A stretch of DNA of 64,000 bases. It comes from Notamacropus eugenii (lineage: Eukaryota > Chordata > Mammalia > Diprotodontia > Macropodidae). Where the stretch lies: NCBI RefSeq assembly GCF_028372415.1, contig NC_092879.1, forward strand, positions 100,063,277 to 100,127,276, in the 5' to 3' direction. How positions within the stretch are numbered: position 1 is the stretch's first letter; the number at the start of each line of letters is the position of its first letter. A model generated the notes under the pieces. The model searched no databases and was not told where the DNA came from. It was given only the letters and a program-made list of their open reading frames with translations. Shown one piece after another: positions 41,706 through 55,261 of the stretch. Position numbers and translations under genes: made by a program.

Positions 41706-41879
41706 ATAACTCAGCATGATTGGCACACATCTCTTCCGTACACACAGAGGCGCTCTCTCTCCCCGGTGACAAACACACTCAGCCTCCTGCCCACCCGATC
41801 CGCCCCACCCCCCCACCTCCCCGGTTTCTCCCGCCATCCCGGCTTACAGGGGTGGCCCCTTTAAGAGCGAGCTGAAGGG

Positions 41880-42800
41880 GTAGAAGAGGGAGCCTGGGAA
41901 CGCCCGGCAAGCATCAGCAACGAGAGGGGAATGCGAAAGTGTCTGGCGGGGGGGGGCGCGCTGAATGACAGGGGGCAGGCAGGCAATGTCGCCGAGGGGG
42001 GGTGCTTGACTGGGGACCCGAGCGGGAAGGGAGACCGAGGCACGGGGCACAGGGCAGGGGGAACCGAGCAAGAGGGCGGACAGACTGGCCGGGGGGCGGA
42101 CGGGTTGGGGGGGGGGGGTCGGGAGGCAGCTGAGCTTACACAATCCCCCCATTCAGCGTCGCCATGGCAACCTCCGGGCACAGACCGCTCATTCACGCGG
42201 CTCCTCCGCCAGGGCGACCCCCATTAACCCTCTCGGCGCCGCGCCCCTTCGTCGAGGCGCCCCCCTCCCCGCCCTTGGGCGGGCTCCATTAACCCTCTGG
42301 GCGCCGCCACCGACCCGCCCCCAACGAAGTCGGGCGACCCCCAAACGCCCTCTGGGTCCCGGGCCAAGGAGGGGATAGCGGCGGCGGGGTCCGGGGAGGG
42401 TGCTGCAGGCTGGGGGTGCCGCCAGGCGGGTGGCCTCACCTCTCGCCCGGGCAGGGCGGCGCGCGGAGCGGCCATGGCGATCGCGGTCGGAGACACTCGG
42501 GCTGCGGGTGGCTGCTGCGGCGGCGGCGGCGGGGCCTCCGAGGCGGCCGCTCGGGCTCCGCAGCCCAGTCCTCGCCGATCCTTTCGCCGGCAGCCTGGCT
42601 GTGCCCGCGCACCGCGGGGGCGCGCGGCGCGTGGGGGCGGGCGGGGGGCGCGCGGCGCGGGGGGGCGGGGTCCCCGCCATTAACTCCTTGGGCGCCAGGC
42701 CGCCTTCCCGCCACGCCCTCCCGCCGCGGCGCCGGAGGGAAACTGAGGCCCATCCCGGTGCCCGGAGCAGCCCCTTTGCTCACTTGGCCCGACGTGTCGG
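41880..42800 (-). promoter_or_regulatory. NLGN3: CpG island, predicted NLGN3 promoter / first exon
   Basis: Very GC- and CpG-rich, densest at 42180-42760, with several GC boxes (GGGGCGGG) and no coding potential supported on either strand. It is the only island in the window and sits at the 5' end of NLGN3. An RFX X-box GTCGCCATGGCAAC lies at 42158-42171 and a 20-bp motif occurs three times. The non-coding exon 1 should be here; possible donors include TTGT|GTAAGC near 42140, but I cannot choose one. Confidence 0.75.
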
Positions 42801-43865
42801 GGGCCATTCTGGAAGGAGCGGATGGAGGAACAAGGGAAGAAAGGCTGGGTCTGCCGGTCTCCCCCTAACCCTAAATGGGCTCTAGCCATCTTTATTGGTA
42901 CCCTAGGGAGTCCTGTTCAGTCTCCTGCTCTGGTCCACGGCCCATCCATCTATCCACTCATCCATCCACCCATATGCTAGTTGGGATGGAAGCCCTGCTG
43001 ACCTCCAAATCCCTCGAAGCCCACAACTTCCCAGCTGACCTTCTTTCTATACCCTGACAGGCCCAGGATGCTGGCTGCATCTGTTCAGGAGCCCTGCTCC
43101 ACTCTCCGGAGAGCAGACACCACTCCACCCCCTCCCACCTTGTACACCACACTGCTTTTCCCAGGTTCTCCCGAAGGGGGTCATTTGATCCCCATGAGTG
43201 ATAACTCTCCCAATCCCCAAATCTTGACTTTTTCTTTTCACTGACTTGAGTGTTGCATCTGTGTCTTCCCCCTGGTCACCCAGCACCTCCCATCAGCGTG
43301 GGTCAGCTCTGGGGTCTGGACACTGTTTCTTCAGTCAAGGTCATTTACCAAAGGCAACACCAGCCCTACCCCAGCACCCTTAGGCCTTGGAGCTGCACCC
43401 AGGGGAATCATCTGGGGAAGAGAGGCTGAACTCTGGCTGGCCAGGAAGCTTTCATTCTAGAGCACCTCCTGGCCCAATCTAGCTCCCCACTTCCTTCTGT
43501 GCACATTAATCAGGGTCTGTCGTTTAGCTTTTCCTTCTGTACGAGGGGAAGAATCAAGATATCATCCCACCCTCAGGGTTCAGGAGAGTGTCATGAAAAC
43601 TGACCAAAAGATTCATCTGCCAATAAGGCAGAGACAAGAGACAGACCCCTCTCGCTCAAGGAGGGCACATCAGCCCTGAGCAGCTGGCAAACTCCCCTTC
43701 TTGCGGGCAAGGGGCACTACAAGACTGAGAGTTGGGCATGGGGAGGAGGCATAGGGGTGGGGGATGGGAAGGGCGGCTCTTCCCCTGCTGGGGCCACATG
43801 GAGCAGAATATCTTTACTTCCCCTTAAGAAGTTGATGGTCTGGCCAACTGGCATTCCTCAGATGG
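42801..43865. other. Intergenic spacer between NLGN3 promoter and MED12 3' end
   Basis: No gene or clear repeat apart from a short 'ccatccatctatccactcat' tetranucleotide patch near 42942-42970. Confidence 0.5.
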
Positions 43866-44100
43866 GAAAAAGAGTGTGGGCTGGGAGGTAGGAAGTCCTG
43901 GGTTCCAAATCTGCCTCAGACCCTTAATGTCATTCTGGACAAGTCATTTAACCTTTCTGGGCCTCCATTTCTCCCTCTGTAAAATCTGGGGATTGGACTT
44001 AATGGCCTCTTTGACTTTATGAACTGATGAAAGAATGGGCTGAAGGCCTGGGGGTTGGATTCCATGACCCTGAGGCCCCTTTCAATACCGTGTCCTAGGC
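43865..44100 (+). mobile_element. tRNA-derived SINE
   Basis: 'tcctgggttccaaatctgcc', 'cattctggacaagtcattta', 'cctctgtaaaatctggggat', followed by a partial repeat of the 3' end ('ggttggattccatgaccctg'). Confidence 0.75.
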
Positions 44101-44179
44101 TGTCACCCATGACTTTTACCTCTTCCCCTAAGCCCCAGCCACCCACCCCCATCCCAACAAACACAGAGCCCAAACACTC

Positions 44180-44368
44180 CCTTTGCAAAGAGGCTCTGTA
44201 TATTGGGTGCTGAGGCTAGCCCCAGGGTGTCTGTATAAATGGCGTACAAAAGCCGACAGTGCGGCAGCCTGTCTTAACAAAAATACTAAAAACTCATTAA
44301 AAATGGAGCCTGAGGAAGGGGCCAGGGTCTGGGTCCAGTCAACGGGCAGGGGAGCTCCTTCAGGCGGC
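44180..44368 (-). other. MED12: MED12 3' UTR
   Basis: Short UTR after the TAA. The sense strand contains TTTTTAATGAGTTTTTAG and CCATTTATACAGACACC. The best polyadenylation hexamer is a variant AATATA at 44204-44199. End inferred. Confidence 0.55.
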
Positions 44369-44412
44369 TTAGTATCGTCCAAACATGTTGGTGCTGGGCT
44401 GAGGCTGGGTAT
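44369..44412 (-). CDS. MED12: MED12 exon 45 (last)
   Basis: Acceptor CTCTACAG. Encodes (N)TQPQPSTNMFGRY and TAA at 44371-44369. Human ends STNIFGRY, so only Ile/Met differs. Confidence 0.95.
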
Positions 44413-44524
44413 CTGTAGAGACCAGAGATGATCAAGGTTGGGACAGCAGCAGGCAAGGGCAAAGAGGGGCTGCTCTGAGGGTGCTGACTTCTCCTCCCCC
44501 TTCTTATTAGGGAGAAAGCCCCTA

Positions 44525-45019
<495 letters not shown>

Positions 45020-45250
45020 TCAGGTTTAGGGGCAGAGAGAAGGGAGTGAGGAGGGAGTTGTGTGGGATTTCACCAGTGCTTTCAGAGGCCCTGAGCGGCA
45101 GTTTGTTGGGAAAACTCCCAGACTCTCTCCTCCCAGAGTTCCCTAGGGGGCGTGGCCAGGCCCCAACCCCCAGTCCTCCTCCATCTTGAGCCCCCTATAC
45201 AGTCATCCACTGAAACCCCAGGCCCAGGGCCAGTCCCATCCCCCACTCAC

Positions 45251-45293
45251 CCTCAGGATCTGCTGCTGCTGCTGCTGCTGCTGGCGAATGTGG

Positions 45294-45367
<74 letters not shown>

Positions 45368-45473
45368 CTCAGGCAGGATGGGACTGGGGCGAACACCACT
45401 GGAGACCCCCTGAGCACTCAAGGGGGTCATAGCTCCCATCATGGATGTTTGCTGTAGTGACTGGTGGGCAAAC
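45251..45473 (-). CDS. MED12: MED12 exon 42, long poly-Gln
   Basis: Acceptor CCCTGCAG, donor AGG|GTGAGT. Encodes [20 protein letters not shown], then 24 Gln (45367-45296, one CAA interruption), YHIR, 8 Gln and ILR. Same design as the human OPA region (Q-run, YHIR, Q-run, ILR). Confidence 0.95.
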
Positions 45474-46384
45474 CTGCAGGGCAGGGCACCGAGGACAGGA
45501 AAAGACCCTTGTTACCTTGAGCTGCAAAGGACTCAGGGGTCATCTCATCCATTCCCCTGCCTCCAAGGATAAGCACTCTTTCCAACCCCAGACAGAGTAG
45601 TCTCTTGCTCTCTTGAGAGACCTCCAGGGGGAGAGAGAGACTGCATTGTAGCACCCCTCGTGGCCTGCCTGCTTTTACATGGAAATTCTTCCACTAGGCA
45701 GCTTTGGCCAGTTTTCTTCATGGGCTTCAGGGAGAAAGGAAAAGCAGGCCTTTTTCGATAGACTCAAGATGTTCTTCAGGCTCTTTTCTGAGGCCTTGAA
45801 GATCAGACATTTTCTCCACACCTCCCTGTCATCCCTTTCTGCTGTCCAGCCTTCATTACCAGCCCTTGTGTCTATGGATTCTTCCTTCAACCTCTTCTCT
45901 AGTTCACCCCCTGGGCCCAGACCAGTCAGCCTTTTCCTCTCTTCTCTGATATTTGTCCTCCCTCAGAGAACTCGGCTACTCCCAGGCCTTTGACCATCAT
46001 CTCTACAACAACCAGTCCCAAAGAGAGCTAGGTTCCTCCAGCACCAAACTTGCACATGCACCCAAGTTCCTGTCTCCCAGTTTTCCCCAAGACAGCCCCT
46101 ACCTCCAACCTAACAAGGTCAAAAATCAGCCAGTCATTCATTGAGAAGACTGCCAGGAGGCCACGCCTGCCTCCCTCCCCTTTCCCAGGAGAGCTGGGCC
46201 AAGCTACAAGACAGACGCATTTGCTGTGGGACATGGCCAAGCTAGGGGTCTGGGGGCACTGACAAGTGCCAGCAATAGTGCTCAGAACTCCTTTGTAAAG
46301 GAAAAACAAACCCGATGCAAATGATGGCCCTCCCTACTCCCCAATAATGACATGTCTGTCAATAGGATCCCCAGCTCCAAGCCT

Positions 46385-46740
46385 CCCAGTCACCCCCCTT
46401 GGTTCTCTTTTGTCTTGTCTAGCTCTCAAACTTATCTCTTCCTCTTTCATCCTCACTGCTGCAACAACTGGTCCAGGCTGCCCTGTCTTCCTTTTGTGCT
46501 CAATATGGCAGACTCCTAGAGCTGCCCTCACCCTGCCATGGCCAGGCTTTCTCCCATGGGCCCTCTTATGCACTACTGCTGCCACATCCAGCTTTCGAAA
46601 TCACTTATTTCTTCAGGTCTTCACCCTGATCAAGAACTTCCCATGGCTCCCTATTTCCTACTGGATCGGGTCCAAATACTTCAAACCTGGCATTCAAGGC
46701 CTTCTAGCAACAGATCTGACCTTTCTTAGCCCCTGACTCC
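46385..46740 (+). mobile_element. L2-like fragment
   Basis: 'tggctccctatttcctactg', 'ctggcattcaaggccttcta' match the L2 3' coding/UTR theme. Confidence 0.55.
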
Positions 46741-46964
46741 CAATTCTCCCCAAGACAATCACTACCTCCAACTTGAGGCCAACCGCTCTCCTGACTGCCA
46801 CCTGCCCCCCTCTCTACTGGCATCGTCATTCCTGCCTCTGGACCTTTAGGGTTGTGTCCTTGCATGGACAATAACTATCATCTTATACTCTATGCCACCA
46901 CGTAGTCATCCAAATGCTACCCGCCCTTTTTCCCCTCTCATTCCAGGCTTTTCCAGGTCATGTC

Positions 46965-47215
46965 AATGACACAGTAAAGAATATTGAAAGCCTCAAGGTC
47001 AGGAGGCCAAGGAAGTGGGGTGGAACCCTAGCTCTACTACTGCTTAGAGTCAGGCTTCCATCCTCTTGTAGATTCTTAACAACTGGGTGGTCATGGACAA
47101 GTGGCTTCCTTCCCTTCCCAAATCCCCACACTTCCTTCATCTGTAAAATGGGGCCGATGATGCCTCCCATCTCTCTCCCAGAACTGCTGTGCAGAAAGAG
47201 CCAGCAGAGTGCTCT
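46965..47215 (+). mobile_element. MIR/tRNA SINE
   Basis: 'ggaaccctagctctactact', 'gtggtcatggacaagtggct', 'cttcatctgtaaaatggggc' - forward SINE, diverged. Confidence 0.6.
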
Positions 47216-47917
47216 GGCTCTGAACTATGGTGATGATCACGGCATGTCATTTCATGTTCCTGCCACTGCAGCGGCAGCTTTGATTAGGCACTGCTGTCTT
47301 CCCATACCCACAGCCTGGCCACCCCTTTCTTCTTGATTCCCTTTCGGACCCAGGCTGCTTCCCTAGGCCTTCAGTGGGAGTTTGCCCTCCCTTCTCGGCC
47401 AGGCACAGTCCTCCCAGTCCCCTGTGAAGCCTGGCTTCCCTTATCCTGGGATGAGTCACCTGACCTTCTTGTCTTGCCCTCCCACCCCCAAAGGCCACAC
47501 GATATTACATAAGAAGTGTGTCAGGGTTGGTATCTTTTTCACATTCTAGATGGCATAGCCTATGAGGGCAGGAACCATGCCTGAGTTACAGTGACCACCT
47601 AGCAGCATGTGGTCCTCAAGCACACACACGCACTCATGCACACACACACACATACACCTTGCAGCTCCCTACTAAATCAAGAACTTCTTGGGACTCTGGT
47701 GGACTAGATGATCTTCTAAGAGCCCTTTGAATGCTAAGATCCTAGGATCTAAAGGCAGGTGAATTTTATTGGAGCGTCAAGGTCCATGACCAGTAGTCCC
47801 AAGACTGGTCATATACACATTTCTAATCCAAATGTACCTCTGCCCTCAGTGGTCCTCCCCACCTCGCCCACTTTCCCTGGCTCCCCAGTTCTGAGCCCCC
47901 ATCAATACCCTAGCTAC

Positions 47918-48135
47918 CTTTGAGTGGTGGGCAGCCCATGCCCATAGCCTGGGGCCTGCTGGTGCACATAGCCACTGGGCCTCTGTTGGAGGTGGCGGGC
48001 AGGGTCCACAAGAGTGGGGTTGGCAGCAGGATGGGGGCTCTGATAAGGCTGGCTGGAATAGCTGGGGGGCACCATTGTGCCTGCTGGGCCAGTGTGCTGC
48101 TGTAGTCCGATGTGGGAACCATAGGGAGTGTAGCC
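47918..48135 (-). CDS. MED12: MED12 exon 41
   Basis: Acceptor CTGCCTAG, donor AAAG|GTAGC. Encodes [20 protein letters not shown], continues through [20 protein letters not shown] and ends GHGLPTTQ(R). Pro/Gln-rich. Confidence 0.95.
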
Positions 48136-48219
48136 CTAGGCAGAAGAGGAGATAGGTCAGGACCAAAAAACTTCCCAACTCTTTGGCCCCTTCTCCCTCC
48201 CTTCCTCCTCTTGCCTTAC

Positions 48220-48297
48220 CTGGGAAGCCTGCAGTGAACCATAGGAGGAATTTGGGGTCATCTGGCGGACAGGTGGTTGACCTAACATTCCCTGACT
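48220..48297 (-). CDS. MED12: MED12 exon 40
   Basis: Acceptor TTTACAG, donor CAG|GTAAGG. Encodes SQGMLGQPPVRQMTPNSSYG then SLQASQ. One residue longer than the human SYGLQTSQ stretch (extra Ser). Confidence 0.93.
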
Positions 48298-48487
48298 CTG
48301 TAAAGGGGAAGGGTAGAGTCTTGGCCTTCTCCCCTTCCCCTTTCCCCACCTTGATCCCTTCCCTTCCAAGATCTCCTTCCACATGTTTCCCACCCTAAAC
48401 ATCCCCTCTGGATGGAACTTGGACACCTCAGGGCCCTCCCCATCCCACACCCCTTTTCCTGAAGCCTCTCTCTTCCACTCCTCTTAC

Positions 48488-48693
48488 CAGCTTGGCCTGG
48501 AGCTGCTGACGTAGGAGTTGGCCCTGTGGCACTGGAGGCTGCTGTTGCCGGTACACAGGAGTCTTGTAGGAAGGGTCAATACTTATGACCCCTGTTATGG
48601 GTGAAGGCAACACCCCAGAGTATGATGGTCGGGTCTGGAGCTTGGGCACTGGCATCCTGACTGGGCGATATGTGGTATCCAGACGAGGGCCCC
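48488..48693 (-). CDS. MED12: MED12 exon 39
   Basis: Acceptor CTTGCCAG, donor CTG|GTAAGA. Encodes (G)[18 protein letters not shown] through [19 protein letters not shown] and [11 protein letters not shown] region; moderately diverged from human. Confidence 0.93.
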
Positions 48694-48939
48694 CTGGCAA
48701 GGAGAAGAGGCTGAACTGGAAGAGCAGAGGGCTCGGAAGTAGGCCCAGGGCTCTGATGGAGGGGGTGGGGGCCCAGAATAGTGGCCAGCCACCTGGCCTC
48801 TCTGGGCTTCTCATCCCTTTCTTTAGTCTCTGGGGCCGGTCAGCTTCCTATTCTGACAAAGCCAGGCAGGGAGCAGCCAGCCACCCGTCAAAAGGCCCTA
48901 CTCAACTGGATGCCTTTCCCCACTGGGGCTACCACTCAC

Positions 48940-49087
48940 CTGCAGGCAGAGGCTGGTTCTGGGTGTAGAGTGTCACAGGTGTCTGGGGGTAGCCAAAGCG
49001 AGATATGGAGCTCCCAGCGGCATGGTGCAGGAGGTCTGTGGGCACCGGAACATAGGAGCCACTCCGCCCTGGGCCCAGTCCATAGTC
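48940..49087 (-). CDS. MED12: MED12 exon 38
   Basis: Acceptor CACATGCAG, donor GCAG|GTGAGT. Encodes [20 protein letters not shown], then [24 protein letters not shown]. Ends conserved, middle quite different from human. Confidence 0.93.
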
Positions 49088-49159
49088 CTGCATGTGGCCA
49101 GGGAGAAGAGAGAGTGAGTGAGTAGAGGAGATGGGGAAGAGCCTGAAGCTCTAAGGTCA

Positions 49160-49723
<564 letters not shown>

Positions 49724-50107
49724 CTAGCGCTTTAAGCTTAGTGGGCTCTTAACAGCTGCTTGCTGAACGGAAATTCCCCTGTTCCATTTCATCTTGTTAG
49801 ACCTGGCCTCATCTGCCACCAGCCGTCTACATGAGCTGGCTATGGCGAGGGGTGGAACTCACCTTGGGCAAGAAAAGTTGCATGGGGTACAAAGAGGTAG
49901 ATGTGGTTGAGAAAGTGAAAGAGCTAGGGAGAGAGGTGAGCAGAGCTACAGATAGGCAAGCTGGGTGGCTGGAAAGACCCATCAAGTGATCAAAGGTGAG
50001 GCAAGAGTTCAGAGAGGCCTTGCCAGGAACCAGCCAGATGAGAGTTCATGCCCCAGGGAGAGGCACATGTCAGGCCAGGTGGGCATGTGAAAGGGAGTGG
50101 AACCTGC

Positions 50108-50269
50108 CTCCTTCTTGAAGATGGAATCAAAGCCAGCAATCTTATTGCCTTTGGTGTCAATGAGGGAGCCCTGTGGCTCGCAGGTGATGACGTCTCGTGT
50201 CTGCTTGGGTAGCGGCAGGAGCTGGCGTACCTTTTCCAGACTGTCAGACTGACGTTCCCCTAGCTCCTT
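50108..50269 (-). CDS. MED12: MED12 exon 36
   Basis: Acceptor TGCCTGCAG. Encodes [20 protein letters not shown] through [14 protein letters not shown], identical to human. The phase-0 end is GAG|GCAGGT: no GT is in frame at this border, so the intron appears to be GC-AG. Confidence 0.9.
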
Positions 50270-50451
50270 CTGCAGGCACAAGAAGGCAGTGAAGGACATG
50301 GGGTCAGGAATCACCCCTGCCCCAAAGAACCAGGACATGGGGGCAAACAGAACAGGGAACTGAAGGCAGGCCAGAGTTCAGCTTAGAACAAAGCACTAGA
50401 GAATGGAAGTTGGAGACCAGGGTTCCAGCCCCAGGGAGCCCCCCTGCTCAC

Positions 50452-50587
50452 CCGTAATTTTTTCACCAAATTCATATATGCCCGCTTGTTTTCCTCCATG
50501 CTTCCCTGAGAAATGCTGGACATGTCTGCAGCCAATGTCCCATTGATCAGGACGCTCAACATATCCAGAACAGTGGTGAAAAGCTCA
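50452..50587 (-). CDS. MED12: MED12 exon 35
   Basis: Acceptor CTCCTGCAG, donor CGG|GTGAGC. Encodes (N)[19 protein letters not shown] through [15 protein letters not shown]. Confidence 0.95.
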
Positions 50588-50883
50588 CTGCAGGAGGGGT
50601 TGGTACACACCCAGACGGGCACAGACACACGTACAGAGACAGAGAGGGTGGGGGACACAGGGACAGGATGAGTGGAGGCTTTTTGCCAAACTAGATGATC
50701 TGAGTCATTGCGGGGGGAACAAAAGGTACCAGTGGTATTCCAGGGCCAAGGGGTCCATGGGAGTCAGAATGACCACACCTCCCCTCCCACACCAGGGCCT
50801 GGACAGAGCAGCAGCTTGGAGTGAGGATGGGGGAGTTGGGCTGTTGGAGGCACAGGGACCATTTGGTGGAAGGGCTGGGATTA

Positions 50884-51003
<120 letters not shown>

Positions 51004-51229
51004 TCATAGGCAAAATCGGACTGAAATGGTAGGCCAACCCTGACACCAATGTCTGGGCTCTGGCCTAACCTGGCCTTGCCATCACCAGTTTGCCCCTCTG
51101 AATCTCAATATTCTCAACTGGAAAAGAATACCTGGAGGGGTGGGGGTGGTAGTAGATGTCTAAATAGGTCTCCCTGTGCCCTGCATTGGGTGGGCTGCAC
51201 CCAACCCTGCCTGGGCTCCTACCCCATCA

Positions 51230-51346
<117 letters not shown>

Positions 51347-51443
51347 CTAGGGAAAAGCCAGACTGAGCCACGCCACTGCAGAGCAGGCAGGTGTGTGGGG
51401 TCTGTGTGCCACAGAAGTAGGTGTGCCCCTCCTGCCCACTCTA

Positions 51444-51674
<231 letters not shown>

Positions 51675-51795
51675 TCAGGCCTGAGCTTCTGCTCTCTGGG
51701 ATCCATCTTTCCCCTATCTGGCATCCCACTCAGCTGTCGTCTACCCAGGGCCCCACTCCAGCCCGATTCACTGTGGTCCTAGGCTGCCCACTCAC

Positions 51796-51957
51796 CTCTT
51801 CTGTTTCTGCCTGTCCCGCTCCTTTCGGGAGGAGGAGCCCAGGTGCTGCCCCTTCTCCAGCTCCTCCCCAGCAGCTTTCAGCACATGGCCCTGTACAGAG
51901 GTGGGCAGCTTGGCGATGAGGGGGGCCACCAGCCACACCCCAGAGCGCTCCAGGGAG
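51796..51957 (-). CDS. MED12: MED12 exon 31
   Basis: Acceptor TGACCCCAG, donor AAGAG|GTGAGT. Encodes (S)[53 protein letters not shown]. Confidence 0.96.
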
Positions 51958-52090
51958 CTGGGGTCAGGGGAGGAAGGCAGATGCAGCTGTGTTGGGTCAG
52001 GGGCAAGCAGTAGGGATCCCCCTCCCCCGCCCCAGAGGCCATGCCAGTATCTCCATAGGGATGTCAGGGCCCAAAAGGCTTTTACCCCAC

Positions 52091-52227
52091 CTGAGAACAG
52101 GCTTAGTTTTGTTGTTACTGGGGGGTGCGGTGGCAGCAGGCCCTCCTGCAGCTGCCCCCGTCTCTGCCGACTGCTGGAAAACCTCGATGGTAGCCTTGGC
52201 AATGTTCTCCAGGAGGGAGTTCATCTC
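52091..52227 (-). CDS. MED12: MED12 exon 30
   Basis: Acceptor CCTCCCCAG, donor CTCAG|GTGGGG. Encodes [20 protein letters not shown], then [20 protein letters not shown], a Gly/Ala-rich linker that is Ser-rich in human. Confidence 0.95.
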
Positions 52228-52427
52228 CTGGGGAGGACGAGGGGGATGGGAGGGCTACATAGCCAGCTGGAGGCGCAGGAGGGCAGATGGTGGGAGGTGA
52301 TGGCAGGGGTGGAGGAGGAGGAGGGCAGATGGCAGGGTGGGGGACAGGACTCCATTGGAAATCCTGCCCTCCAGCATCTCCATGTTCTCTACCGCCCACC
52401 TCCCCTTCCCCCCTGCCCTCTACCTCA

Positions 52428-52844
<417 letters not shown>

Positions 52845-52859
52845 CTAAGCAACAAACTT

Positions 52860-53660
52860 CAAAGTCTCAAAGGCAACATGGCGGAGTGTTGAAGGCACCT
52901 ACAAGTTACTTGACCTAAGCCTTAGTTTCCTCATCAATGAAATGGGGCCCCTACATATACTACCTAAACCTCACAGACTTTGAATGAAGTAAGTCTGAGC
53001 AAAATGGGAGCTGTTTTTGTTAAAGGGACCCAGAGAAGTCATCTGTCCTGCTCCTTCAGACAGGACAACATTACCCAGACAGACAAACCCGGCAGCATAC
53101 AATGCCAAGAAGCCCAAATTAGGCCCAAACCTGAGTTGGAATCCCCACTCTGATGCTTAATGACTAGACCCCTGGGAGCCTCAGTTTCCTCATTTGTAAA
53201 CTGGGGATAACACTCACAGTCCTATCTCAGGGTGGAGTTGCAAACCTTAAAGATGCCACTGAATCAGGTTCAATTCAAACATTCTGCATTCACTCTGGGC
53301 ATCCCATGGACAAGTCACTGGACAGAGGCCCCAGAGTAGAAGGGTGAACTAGTTAGTATTAGACTCCTCTGTACTTAGCAGAGTCCAATTTCAGCCACTA
53401 GGGGAAGCCACAGCCCCGCCTGGGATAATTGACCTGGGTCAATTCTGGCCTCGGACACTGACTGGCTGTGTGACCCTGGATAAGTCACTTCACCTCTGTA
53501 TCTACCTGAGTTTCCTCTCCTCCTTCTCAGGGTTGCCATGAAGATCCAATGAGATCTAAGTTCTGGAAGATGCTTGGTAAAGCTGACGGCTAGTACTGTA
53601 TCAACAATGGCTCACTGCCGCTGTTACTACTCTGCGTGGGATTCCTACCAGCTGGGTCTC
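52860..53660 (-). other. MED12 intron 28 with SINEs
   Basis: Holds at least two forward tRNA/MIR SINEs: about 53110-53260 ('cagtttcctcatttgtaaac') and about 53430-53610 ('actggctgtgtgaccctgga'). Nothing else is recognised. Confidence 0.65.
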
Positions 53661-53725
53661 TGAGGGCACAGATGGCCTCTCTCCCTGACAGCTTCCCAGC
53701 TGTGTGACATGCAGGATTTCCACTA

Positions 53726-54130
<405 letters not shown>

Positions 54131-54215
54131 TTATGGGGGGAGTGGAAGAAGGTGGAGAAAAGAATTGGGTAGGATGAGAATGGGCCATCCAGTGGCAATA
54201 AAGGCTGGTACTGAC

Positions 54216-54382
54216 CTGCTGGCAGATGCTGCGCAGCACATACTTGGCATAAACATCCAGACTGGCCGTCTCCACTGAGAAGCTTCGGCCCCCAGGCCTC
54301 CGGCCACCCCCACCCTCTTCCTCGGGGAGCTCATCTGTCCCTCCTGCTAAGGCGAAGCCTGAGCCCTTGAGCTCAGCATCCC
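54216..54382 (-). CDS. MED12: MED12 exon 27
   Basis: Acceptor GGCCCGTAG, donor CAG|GTCAGT. Encodes (G)[55 protein letters not shown]. Confidence 0.95.
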
Positions 54383-54614
54383 CTACGGGCCAGGGAGAGA
54401 AGGAAAAAAAGGTGGTCAGGCCTGGACACAAGACAAAGAAAGGGGACTGTCCTCCTCCCTTCAGCCTACCCTGACTCCCGACCCTCCCTGCCACCCAGCC
54501 TCCCCAAAGGAGCAGAGATTCTTAACCAGGGCTCCCAGAACTTGGGTTTGTTGTAAACTTCCTACTAACTCCATTTTAATAAAATAGGTTTTCCTTGTAA
54601 TTCTATGCATTTCA

Positions 54615-55015
<401 letters not shown>

Positions 55016-55261
55016 TCTTCACATGTTCCCAAGTAAGTCCAAATAAGTGCCAAGTCATTGGCACAAGGAGGAGAGTGCTGATGTGGGAGAGAGGCCCCAT
55101 GGAGGAAGGGATGTGCCTTGGGCCTGGAGGGAGCTGAGGGCGAGACAGGACATGTAAGGTCCTATCCAGGGAGCAGCAAGGAGGCTAGAATACCAGATTT
55201 ATGAAGGGGAGAGTCATGGGAAATCAGCCTCTAAAAAGTAGATTGGAATCTGAAGAGGGAT

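Larger units (their letters stand above)
45490..47910 (-). other. MED12 intron 41, repeat-bearing
   Basis: About 2.4 kb, the longest MED12 intron here. It contains an L2-like plus-strand fragment at about 46385-46740 and a MIR/tRNA SINE at about 46965-47215. A CA-rich patch lies at 47620-47660. A SINE-like 3' end lies near 47690-47755. No extra exon is evident. Confidence 0.6.

Noticed and set aside
42400-42885. 161-codon Ala/Arg/Gly-rich frame in the CpG island
   Set aside because: Expected by chance in CpG-rich DNA with few stops; overlapping frames on both strands look equally open.
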